A stretch of 6,308 nucleotides of DNA from Candidatus Bathyarchaeota archaeon (GTDB lineage Archaea > Thermoproteota > Bathyarchaeia > Bathyarchaeales > Bathyarchaeaceae), in contig QMYO01000103.1 in assembly GCA_003662715.1 (NCBI GenBank), forward strand, positions 1 through 6,308. The letters run 5' to 3'. Below are positions 1 to 6,155 of this stretch, piece by piece. The stretch's first letter is position 1; the number at the start of each line of letters is the position of its first letter. Made by a program: the position numbers and the translations under genes. A model generated the notes under the pieces. That model had not been told where the DNA came from, did no database searches, and saw only the letters and a program-made list of their open reading frames with translations.

Positions 1-690
1 ACATCACCACAATACCCACTATTCCCAACAGAACTTCTTGACACCCTCTGCGGAACAAGCTCAGTAAGCTTCACAATAGCTGGAAACGGCACCGCTGGAA
101 CCCACTTCAAACTTCCAACAAGCGACCAAATAGTCAAGATAGAATCCGAAGACATACCAGTTGACTTTTACATCTACGGTGGTTACGAAGACTACGAACA
201 CAACTGGATTATGCTTGAAGAAGACTGTCCAGACGGAACCTACACCATAACCTACTGGACACCAGACGTTGACCCTCACGGATACTACTTAGCTGGCCTT
301 GACTGGACAGACACATGGTACAGCATTGGCCCATTCTATGCAATCGAAATAGTTCCAGGAGTCGGCGGCTACGCCAAATTCAACAGAAACCCCGTCTACT
401 GGTGGGAGACACCACCACTCGGCGAAACAGACTGGCGTTGGGTATGGGACACGCCAGGACATGCTCCTGGCTGGACAGTTCCAGGACCTGACGGAGGTTA
501 CTTCGAAATTAGCATATACGACGTAGTAAAGGCCACAGCAAGCTACTGCCACTACGGCACAGGACCCTACGACCCTGTATACTTCCCAGGAGCAGACCTA
601 GACTCTAGCGACCTAGGACACGTAGGAATCTACGACGTAGTCAGCATAACAGGAAAGTATGGCATGACGTGGGGAAGCCCACCGCCATAA
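1..690 (+). CDS. Extracellular substrate-binding protein of an Opp/Dpp-type ABC importer, C-terminal part (5' end outside the window)
   Basis: The frame is open from base 1 to the TAA at 688-690, giving 229 residues with no start needed, so the gene is cut by the window edge; the ATG at 211 is internal. The stretch GPFYAIEIVPG (residues 110-120) followed by KFNRNPVYWW (126-135) matches the GPYxxxxxxPGxxxxxxRNPxYW signature of family-5 solute-binding proteins. About 35 residues later come two degenerate dockerin-like repeats, ISIYDVVKATASYCHYG (170-186) and PGADLD...IYDVVSITGKYG (196-221), which may bind calcium or dock onto another surface protein. The protein ends in GSPPP with no C-terminal membrane helix, so any anchor must be N-terminal. 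It lies just upstream of dppBC and is presumably their binding protein. Codons are strongly C-ending (Tyr 19 TAC to 2 TAT), unlike dppB, which suggests high expression. The substrate could be peptides or oligosaccharides and cannot be read from this fragment. Confidence 0.85.
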   Translation, partial: TSPQYPLFPTELLDTLCGTSSVSFTIAGNGTAGTHFKLPTSDQIVKIESEDIPVDFYIYGGYEDYEHNWIMLEEDCPDGTYTITYWTPDVDPHGYYLAGLDWTDTWYSIGPFYAIEIVPGVGGYAKFNRNPVYWWETPPLGETDWRWVWDTPGHAPGWTVPGPDGGYFEISIYDVVKATASYCHYGTGPYDPVYFPGADLDSSDLGHVGIYDVVSITGKYGMTWGSPPP

Positions 691-710
691 AAAGGCCTTA
701 AAAACCAAAA

Positions 711-728
711 CTACCCCTCTCTTTTTTT
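711..728 (+). terminator. Pyrimidine/T-tract terminator after the binding-protein gene
   Basis: A pyrimidine-rich run ending in seven T (722-728) begins 21 nt after the stop codon and lies upstream of the dppB promoter. Archaeal RNA polymerase terminates at such T-runs without needing a hairpin. It would separate a highly expressed binding-protein transcript from the permease unit. The call rests on position and composition only. Confidence 0.5.
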
Positions 729-760
729 AAAATTTGATTATGAAATATTTTCTTCTCTGC

Positions 761-774
761 TAAAGCTTAAATAT
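761..774 (+). promoter_or_regulatory. Archaeal BRE/TATA promoter for dppBC
   Basis: The motif TAAAGCTTAAATAT combines a purine-rich BRE-like stretch with a TATA box (CTTAAATAT, 766-774). A start site about 25 nt downstream, near 795, would give a leader of about 20 nt that includes the Shine-Dalgarno sequence at 803-807. Almost the same motif, TAAAACTTAAATAC, occurs at a similar distance before dppD. Confidence 0.6.
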
Positions 775-802
775 CCATTCATATTTTTTAAGTCTAGAAA
801 AT

Positions 803-807
803 AGGAG
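803..807 (+). promoter_or_regulatory. Shine-Dalgarno site of dppB
   Basis: AGGAG lies 9 nt before the ATG at 817 and supports that start. A nearer ATG at 810 is in another frame and reaches a stop after ten codons. A second GGAG at 812-815 is too close to 817 to serve as the ribosome-binding site. Confidence 0.6.
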
Positions 808-816
808 ACATGGAGA

Positions 817-1806
817 ATGGGTTTAAGGGCATATGTTGCTAGAAGAATTGTTTACTCTATAATCCTTATATGGGCTGTCATCACTATAAACTTTTTAATA
901 TTTTCAATGCTACCAGGCGACCCGATTGCCCAATATGTAGCCAGCCTTAAAGGACGTATAGATAAGGAACGATACGAGCAGCTTAGACATGATTTTGGAT
1001 TGGATCAACCTTTACATGTAAGGTATCTTCACAGCTTGATTAGTCTATTAACTTTTAACTTTGGAAGGGAAGCAGGAAGCGGAGAACCTGTTTTGAACGT
1101 AATGAAAGAACCTATGCTTAACACCATAATACTTATGGGAACGGCTGAAGTGCTTTCAATAATAGTTGGAATATTGTTAGGGGTCATCGCAGCGTACAAG
1201 CGAGACGGAATAATAGACACCGTTCTAACCACAGGATCCCTTGTAACCTATTCTGTTCCAATATTCTTTGTAGGATGGATAGTAATCTTAATCTTTGCAA
1301 TACAGCTGCACTGGTTCCCGGCTGGAGGATGGATTCCAGACTGGCCCAGAGGCTATGTTCCAACATCTTTTGAATATATATTGGCACGATTACGCTACAT
1401 AGTTCTCCCAGCTTTCACACTTTTCCTTTTCACAGTTGGAGGATGGATTCTACTAACTAGAGCTTGTGTTCTTGAAACAATAAATGAGGACTATGTAGTA
1501 ACAGCAAGAGCTAAAGGTTTGAAAGAAAGAACTGTTCTCTACAAACATGTTTTGAAGAATGCTTCTTTACCCTTGATAACCAGCGTTGCGTTAGCCTTCG
1601 CTTCCCTTGTAGGAGGAGCAATAATAACTGAAACGCTTTTCTCATACAATGGAATGGGATTGTTAACTTGGCATGCGATTTACCCTGTTCCTAACCTTCC
1701 TCTTCTACAAGCAATATTTTACATCTCCGCATTATTAGTGATAATTGCAAACTTTATAGCGGACCTGCTTTATGGCATAATTGATCCTAGAATAAGATAT
1801 GGGTGA
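817..1806 (+). CDS. dppB: Opp/Dpp-type ABC transporter permease DppB
   Basis: This inner permease subunit pairs with DppC in the cytoplasmic membrane to form the translocation path. Its 329 residues are normal for DppB/OppB. The N-terminal helix (about 10-31) leads to the family hallmarks LPGDP (32-36) and GLDQP (61-65). Further hydrophobic segments lie near 100-127, 136-163, 193-215, 248-275 and 293-320, giving six in total. The cytoplasmic EAA-type coupling loop, DYVVTARAKGLKERTVLYKH (225-244), contacts an ATPase subunit, and the protein ends in the typical DPRIRYG. The ATG at 817 is chosen because the protein then starts at the conserved basic-hydrophobic N-terminus and AGGAG lies 9 nt upstream. 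The stop overlaps the GTG start of dppC by 4 nt, implying translational coupling. The Dpp name follows the family; a sugar substrate is not excluded. Confidence 0.95.
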   Translation: MGLRAYVARRIVYSIILIWAVITINFLIFSMLPGDPIAQYVASLKGRIDKERYEQLRHDFGLDQPLHVRYLHSLISLLTFNFGREAGSGEPVLNVMKEPMLNTIILMGTAEVLSIIVGILLGVIAAYKRDGIIDTVLTTGSLVTYSVPIFFVGWIVILIFAIQLHWFPAGGWIPDWPRGYVPTSFEYILARLRYIVLPAFTLFLFTVGGWILLTRACVLETINEDYVVTARAKGLKERTVLYKHVLKNASLPLITSVALAFASLVGGAIITETLFSYNGMGLLTWHAIYPVPNLPLLQAIFYISALLVIIANFIADLLYGIIDPRIRYG

Positions 1807-3653
1807 AAACTTTGGCAACACGTAAAGCGCGATTGAAATTTACAGTAAGAAGATTCAAGAATGTTATGACACAGATTTCAAAAAGCAAACGCGGAACATT
1901 AGGGGTCGGCGTCATAGTCTTCTTTGTAATACTAGCGATTCTGGCTCCTGTAATTGCTCCGTATGATCCTATAAGACCTAGAAGGGATCCTGAACAATAC
2001 CCAGCATTTTCAGGTCAGACGATACTCAAAATAGCAGACAAGCTTTGTTACCCAGTGTGGTACAAATATCTTCCATGGATAACAAGAGGACCATCCGAAA
2101 GAATCGATCAATTTGTAAATACTCTTGTTCTTTCGGATGGTGAACTCTATCCCAAAACCACAAGTTTCCAACTAAGAGATAGAGTAGCGGAACCGCTCAC
2201 CGTCACCGCTGAACTTCCAAACGGCACAGTCATTGAATTAGTTCAAAACAAAGAATGGACATGGGACATAGAAAAAATTAGACAAGTAAATATAGATCCC
2301 ACACTCGCTACGAATCTGCCTAACGGCACGGTAATTTCGGTTAAGTATCTAACAGGTTTCGAAATAACAGAAAATATAGATATACTTAGTGACCCAGGAA
2401 TTACTTCAAGTGAAACACTGAACAAAATAAACTTTCTAACAAATTATTCAGACTCTTTTAACATCGAATTTAACAATGAAAAAGGATTCAAAAATGATGG
2501 TTGCATAGCAATAGAATATTCTAAGACGTCTTCAGAAGATGAAGAGATAACATTGGAAATCCCCTTTGAGTATCCACACTGGAGTCCACCTAAATCCTTT
2601 GTTACCCATTTTTCGGCGCGTCTTGAAGCTGATACTTCTAACGCAAGAGTTATCGCAACAGTGTATATTGAAAACAAAAATACAAACAAGACTTATCTTA
2701 TTTCTTCGATAGCAGACAACCCTATAAAACCGTCACCACAATTCCTGCATTATAGCGAAGTGTCAACCAGTAACGAAACGACAACGAATGTTGGATCGTT
2801 GTATCCAGAACAAGTTATCTTTCCACTACCATCAAATGTATCATTCATAGTAAAACTGAAATTCCAAAATGTGAATCGAAGTGCAACGCTCTATTTAGAC
2901 AATCTCCAATGTCTATTATATGGCAACTCATTTGGTCTCTTAGGAACAGACAATGGTTCACCTTATCCCCCGCGGGACATCTTTTCAACATTAGTTCATG
3001 GAACAAGGGTGTCGCTGATAGTCGGAGTACTTTCAGCTTTGTTCTCAACCATTATAGGATTGTTTCTAGGATTAATTTCAGGATACATGGGTGGTTTTGT
3101 AGACGAAATAATCATGAGGTTTGCCGACTTGTTGCTAGTGCTTCCAACGCTACCATTATTTATAGTGTTGATAGCGGTGATGAAATCAACATATGGGTTA
3201 GTTAACATATGGAATATAATTATTCTTATAACGTTCTTTGGATGGATGAGCTTTAGCCGTTCAGTAAGGTCCATGGTATTAAGCATACGTGAAAGACCAT
3301 TCATCGAAGCCGCAAAAGCTGCTGGGGGAGGAAAATTCTATATCATAACAAGACACATTATTCCGAACGTATTTCCACTAGTGTATGTTACACTAGCAAC
3401 CTCAGTTCCAGGAGCTATAATTACTGAGGCATCTTTAAGCTGGCTAGGTCTCGGAGATCCTTCAGTTCCTTCGTGGGGAAAGATATTGTACGATTTTAAC
3501 GTTTCCGGAATTGCTGTAACAAAGGGACTTACAGAATATTGGTTCTGGATATTTCCGCCATGCGTGGCAATAGCCCTTCTAGCAACAGCCTTCATTCTGC
3601 TGGGTTTCGCATTAGATGAAATACTAAATCCAAAACTTAGAGAGAGACGTTAA
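1803..3653 (+). CDS. dppC: Opp/Dpp-type ABC transporter permease DppC with a giant extracellular insert
   Basis: This is the partner permease of DppB. Its 616 residues compare with about 280-330 for typical DppC/OppC. The usual N-terminal helix (31-53, ending APYDP) is followed by about 315 extra residues (57-373) before the conserved GTD...RDIFSTLVHGTRVSL block (381-405). The five remaining helices lie near 402-424, 438-460, 468-484, 523-541 and 579-601. The EAA coupling loop is EAAKAAGGGKFYIITRHIIP (502-521). Topology puts the insert outside the cell, and seven N-X-S/T sequons fall in it (N140, 174, 214, 295, 324, 345, 358). Residues 218-373 alternate like beta strands and end in TLYLDNLQC, which resembles a jelly-roll carbohydrate-binding-type fold (inference). 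C234 and C370 could form a disulfide. The GTG start overlaps the dppB stop (GTGA); the ATG at 1866 is a possible alternative. No stop or frameshift breaks the insert. Confidence 0.92.
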   Translation: MKTLATRKARLKFTVRRFKNVMTQISKSKRGTLGVGVIVFFVILAILAPVIAPYDPIRPRRDPEQYPAFSGQTILKIADKLCYPVWYKYLPWITRGPSERIDQFVNTLVLSDGELYPKTTSFQLRDRVAEPLTVTAELPNGTVIELVQNKEWTWDIEKIRQVNIDPTLATNLPNGTVISVKYLTGFEITENIDILSDPGITSSETLNKINFLTNYSDSFNIEFNNEKGFKNDGCIAIEYSKTSSEDEEITLEIPFEYPHWSPPKSFVTHFSARLEADTSNARVIATVYIENKNTNKTYLISSIADNPIKPSPQFLHYSEVSTSNETTTNVGSLYPEQVIFPLPSNVSFIVKLKFQNVNRSATLYLDNLQCLLYGNSFGLLGTDNGSPYPPRDIFSTLVHGTRVSLIVGVLSALFSTIIGLFLGLISGYMGGFVDEIIMRFADLLLVLPTLPLFIVLIAVMKSTYGLVNIWNIIILITFFGWMSFSRSVRSMVLSIRERPFIEAAKAAGGGKFYIITRHIIPNVFPLVYVTLATSVPGAIITEASLSWLGLGDPSVPSWGKILYDFNVSGIAVTKGLTEYWFWIFPPCVAIALLATAFILLGFALDEILNPKLRERR

Positions 3654-3669
3654 GATTCATAATGCTCTG

Positions 3670-4044
3670 CTATGCCATGTTTGAAATTTCACGTGTCAAA
3701 AATTTCCAGAAACTCCTCTCCAATTTTTCTATATTCTCTTTAGATTTTAAACCTTTTAAGCCTAAAAAACCACCTCCTAAAAAAGAGGTAAGAGAACCCA
3801 AAAAAATTAAATTCTTAGAATGCTTCCCTGAAGAAAAATCAACAATAAAGTCATCAGGTTTTCCCTTAACTAAAATCTTTATTTCTTCAGAAATTTCTTC
3901 GTAACTTTTAGGTGTTGCTATAACAGTAAACTTTGATTCTCCTTCAACAACTGAAACGTCAAAATTTTTCTCTTTAAGAAACTTGCTTATAAGCTTGACA
4001 ATGGTTGAGGGGTGAATATTCTTCTCTGTCCATCGAACTTCCAT
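3670..4044 (-). CDS. Small membrane protein of unknown function, antisense between dppC and dppD
   Basis: I do not recognise this family. The 124-residue product reads like a real protein. An N-terminal soluble part (1-72) has a predicted alpha-beta-beta-alpha-beta-beta order, with amphipathic helix HPSTIVKLISKFLKEKNF followed by short strands. One hydrophobic glycine-rich segment, NLIFLGSLTSFLGGGFLGLK (78-97), may cross or dip into the membrane. A charged helix (100-122) closes the protein. The ATG at 4044 is preferred over an upstream GTG at 4065 because AGGT lies 6 nt before it. The gene converges on dppC (16 nt between stops) and is divergent from dppD, so it splits the transporter locus. 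Its position next to the transporter does not by itself establish a role. A regulatory or accessory membrane function is possible but unsupported. Confidence 0.7.
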   Translation of the reverse strand: MEVRWTEKNIHPSTIVKLISKFLKEKNFDVSVVEGESKFTVIATPKSYEEISEEIKILVKGKPDDFIVDFSSGKHSKNLIFLGSLTSFLGGGFLGLKGLKSKENIEKLERSFWKFLTREISNMA

Positions 4045-4050
4045 TTTTCT

Positions 4051-4054
4051 ACCT
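4051..4054 (-). promoter_or_regulatory. Shine-Dalgarno site deciding the start of the antisense gene
   Basis: Read on the minus strand this is AGGT, 6 nt before the ATG at 4044. It favours that start over the upstream in-frame GTG at 4065, for which no such site is seen. Confidence 0.4.
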
Positions 4055-4076
4055 AACAGTATCACAGTAGATCATG

Positions 4077-4089
4077 AAATAAATTTTTC
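4077..4089 (-). promoter_or_regulatory. Possible TATA box of the antisense gene
   Basis: On the minus strand this A/T-only block reads AAAAATTTATTT. It is about 39 nt from its centre to the ATG at 4044, which would give a leader of about a dozen bases containing the AGGT site. It is a weaker match than the dppD box. The two would be divergent promoters within about 115 bp, so a regulator bound here could affect both. Confidence 0.3.
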
Positions 4090-4100
4090 TAATTTCCTCT

Positions 4101-4114
4101 TAAAACTTAAATAC
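4101..4114 (+). promoter_or_regulatory. Archaeal BRE/TATA promoter for dppDF
   Basis: TAAAACTTAAATAC differs at only two of 14 positions from the motif before dppB. The TATA core ends 45 nt before the ATG at 4160, against 42 nt for dppB. A start near 4136 would give a short leader. It shows that the ATPase genes have their own promoter rather than depending on read-through across the antisense gene. Confidence 0.6.
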
Positions 4115-4159
4115 TCAACATGGTTATGTAGGTGCTAGAATTCGCGAAAAGTGAATTGG

Positions 4160-5122
4160 ATGACCCTACTAAATGTTCAAAATTTAACAACATATTATCA
4201 GATACGGAGAGGGTTTGTAAGAGCTGTTGAAGACGTGAGTTTTTCTCTAGAAAGAGGAGAAGCAATGGGCTTAGCTGGCGAATCAGGATGTGGAAAAACC
4301 ACAGTAGCCCTTTCTTTACTTAAAATTCTACCTCCAAACGGAAAAATAGTGCGTGGAAAGATACTCTTAAACGATTTAGATGTTGTTAAACTGTCTGAAA
4401 GTGAGCTTAGAGAGAAGATCAGATGGAAGGCAATATCCTTGATATTCCAAGGTGCTATGAACGCCATGAATCCTATGTACAAGGTGGAAGACCAGATAGT
4501 AGAAGCTATAAGACTTCACGAGAAGGGAGTGACAAAAAAAGAGGCTAAAGATCGTGTAGCCAAATTATTCGAGATGGTAGGGTTGGAACCTGAAAGGGCT
4601 AAAGGCTACCCTCACGAATTTAGCGGGGGCATGCGTCAACGTGCAATGATCGCCATGGCTCTTGCTTGTAATCCAAGCATATTGATTGCAGATGAGCCAA
4701 GTACAGCTTTGGATGTAATTGTTCAAGCGCAAGTGCTGAAACTTTTAGACGAGCTGAAAAGAAAACTGAATTTAGCAATAATTATGATATCGCATGATCT
4801 TTCTATAATCTCAGAAACCTGCGACAAACTGGCTATAATGTACGCTGGAAGAATAGTGGAGGTTGGAGATGTGCTAAGTGTTTTCAAAAAGCCTTTACAC
4901 CCTTATACACAAGGGCTTATAGCTGCTTTTCCAAGTATTTATGCTCCGAAACAGGAGATGAGTGCTATTCCAGGATCTCCTCCTAATTTGCTTAATCCTC
5001 CAAAAGGTTGTAGGTTTGCTCCTCGGTGCAATTATTCGATGGACATTTGCCTCAAAGAATCACCTTCATTGATTGAGGCGGATAAGAATCATTTTGTTGC
5101 ATGTCACCTAGTTCACAAATGA
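4160..5122 (+). CDS. dppD: Opp/Dpp-type ABC transporter ATPase DppD
   Basis: This cytoplasmic ATPase pairs with DppF and drives import through DppBC. Numbered from the ATG at 4160 (320 residues), it has Walker A GESGCGKT (40-47), Q-loop Q97 in LIFQGAMNAMNP, signature FSGGMRQR (154-161), Walker B ILIADEP (174-180), D-loop STALD and H-loop H212. FSGG replaces the usual LSGG, a mild change. The C-terminal oligopeptide-transporter domain has four cysteines (284, 290, 297, 315) in the CX5CX6CX17C pattern; in DppD of this family such cysteines hold a [4Fe-4S] cluster. An in-frame GTG at 4151 would add three residues. The ATG is preferred because MTLLNVQNLTTYY matches the usual DppD beginning, although no clear Shine-Dalgarno site supports either. 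It has its own promoter and is followed by dppF 12 nt later. Confidence 0.94.
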   Translation: MTLLNVQNLTTYYQIRRGFVRAVEDVSFSLERGEAMGLAGESGCGKTTVALSLLKILPPNGKIVRGKILLNDLDVVKLSESELREKIRWKAISLIFQGAMNAMNPMYKVEDQIVEAIRLHEKGVTKKEAKDRVAKLFEMVGLEPERAKGYPHEFSGGMRQRAMIAMALACNPSILIADEPSTALDVIVQAQVLKLLDELKRKLNLAIIMISHDLSIISETCDKLAIMYAGRIVEVGDVLSVFKKPLHPYTQGLIAAFPSIYAPKQEMSAIPGSPPNLLNPPKGCRFAPRCNYSMDICLKESPSLIEADKNHFVACHLVHK

Positions 5123-5134
5123 GTGTGCGTTAAT

Positions 5135-6130
5135 ATGGTTGAAATAGTTGTTAAAGCCGAAAACTTGACGAAACTGTTTGAGGTTAAGTTGGGATTCTTT
5201 AAGACACTTCTGTCCAAGGAAAGCCTCTACGTACATGCTGTAGATGGTGTCAATTTGGATATCTTTAAAGGTGAGATTCTGGGTCTGGCGGGTGAGAGTG
5301 GAAGTGGAAAGACGACAACGGGAAGGTTGATAATGCGGCTTATAGAGCCGACTTCGGGTAAGATATTTTTTAAAGGAAAGGACATAACTCATCTTGACGA
5401 AGACCAAATGAAGCCTCTTAGAAGATATATGCAAATAGTCTTTCAAGATCCGTATGAGTCTCTTAACCCAAGGATGACGGTGGGCGATATTATTTCTGAA
5501 CCTATGAAATTGCAGGGTATCACCGATGAGAAAGAAGTTGAAGAAAGAGTATACAAAATTCTCACAGACGCTAAGCTGGTTCCTCCTGAAGAGTTTATTT
5601 TCAGATATCCTCACGAGTTAAGTGGGGGGCAGAGACAGAGAGTTGCAACTGCGAGGGCGTTTGTATTAGACCCAGACTTTGTGGTAGCAGATGAACCGGT
5701 TTCCATGCTTGATGCTTCGATAAGGGCTGAAATTCTTCAGTTAATCCTTTCGCTTGTTAAGACGAGGAGAACTTCATTTTTGTACATAACCCATGACCTC
5801 GCGTTGGCAAGGCATGTATGCGATAGGATAGCCATAATGTATCTAGGAAAAATTGTTGAACAAGGGACAACGGACCAGCTGGTTCTAGAACCTCTGCATC
5901 CCTACACTAAAGCATTAATGAAGGCTGTGCCTGTTCCGGATCCTTCCCATAAGCGTATAGAAGTTGTTATAAAAGGGGAAATTCCCAGTCCGGTAAATCC
6001 GCCTTCTGGATGTAGATTTCACACGCGTTGTCCATCATACATGGGAGATATCTGCAAAAAGTCTGAACCGCAACTTGTGGATATGGGGAATGGACATTTA
6101 GTGGCATGCCATCAATACTCTAAAAAATGA
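5135..6130 (+). CDS. dppF: Opp/Dpp-type ABC transporter ATPase DppF
   Basis: This is the second ATPase of the importer, expected to form a heterodimer with DppD at the cytoplasmic face of DppBC. Numbered from the ATG at 5135 (331 residues), it shows Walker A GESGSGKT (53-60), Q-loop Q104 in VFQDPYESLNP, canonical signature LSGGQRQR (162-169), Walker B FVVADEP (182-188), D-loop SMLD and H-loop H220. The C-terminal domain carries cysteines 293, 299, 307 and 325 (CX5CX7CX17C), so both ATPases keep the full Fe-S-type set. An upstream in-frame GTG at 5123 directly abuts the dppD stop and would add four residues (MCVN). The ATG is preferred because the conserved region starts at once with VEIVVKAENLTKLF. 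No internal promoter is apparent in the 12-nt gap, so dppD and dppF are probably co-transcribed. Confidence 0.94.
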   Translation: MVEIVVKAENLTKLFEVKLGFFKTLLSKESLYVHAVDGVNLDIFKGEILGLAGESGSGKTTTGRLIMRLIEPTSGKIFFKGKDITHLDEDQMKPLRRYMQIVFQDPYESLNPRMTVGDIISEPMKLQGITDEKEVEERVYKILTDAKLVPPEEFIFRYPHELSGGQRQRVATARAFVLDPDFVVADEPVSMLDASIRAEILQLILSLVKTRRTSFLYITHDLALARHVCDRIAIMYLGKIVEQGTTDQLVLEPLHPYTKALMKAVPVPDPSHKRIEVVIKGEIPSPVNPPSGCRFHTRCPSYMGDICKKSEPQLVDMGNGHLVACHQYSKK

Positions 6131-6155
6131 TTCCGTAATAAAATCATTTTCTTTT
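6124..6155. terminator. Bidirectional terminator hairpin between convergent genes
   Basis: AAAATGATT (6124-6132) is perfectly complementary to AATCATTTT (6142-6150), leaving a 9-nt loop. The right arm continues into CTTTT, giving a T-rich tract on the plus strand; on the minus strand the left arm runs into six T (A at 6122-6127). The stem contains the dppF stop (6128-6130) and the stop of the opposite gene (6144-6146). It can serve both transcripts. Confidence 0.5.

Noticed and set aside
61..552. Two minus-strand reading frames opposite the binding-protein gene
   Set aside because: They are rich in Val, Cys and Trp as expected from the complement of its biased codons. The plus-strand frame has recognisable binding-protein and dockerin-like motifs.
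692..699. The palindrome AAGGCCTT just after the binding-protein stop
   Set aside because: Eight bases with no loop cannot form a useful hairpin, and no second copy or operator-like partner is seen near the dppB promoter.
810..842. An ATG at 810 as an alternative start for dppB
   Set aside because: It is in a different frame and meets a TAG after ten codons, so it cannot start dppB. A tiny leader peptide cannot be excluded but has no support.
3683..3706. A 7-bp inverted repeat (GAAATTT / AAATTTC)
   Set aside because: It is A/T-rich, lies within the coding part of the antisense gene, and has no T-tract correctly placed for dppC termination, so it is probably chance.
3719..3740. A T-rich stretch downstream of dppC as its terminator
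   Set aside because: It is the complement of Lys/Glu/Asn codons in the antisense gene, with only five consecutive T, and cannot be separated from coding constraint without transcript data.
3662..3904. An 80-codon plus-strand reading frame opposite the antisense gene
   Set aside because: It is low-complexity (Lys/Pro/Phe-rich), has no ribosome-binding site, and overlaps the 3' part of the better-supported minus-strand gene, whose product shows ordered secondary structure and a hydrophobic segment.
5108..5614. A 168-codon minus-strand reading frame inside dppF
   Set aside because: It lies opposite the Walker A and Q-loop coding region of a clear ATPase gene and shows no domain-like pattern, so it is a shadow of that gene.
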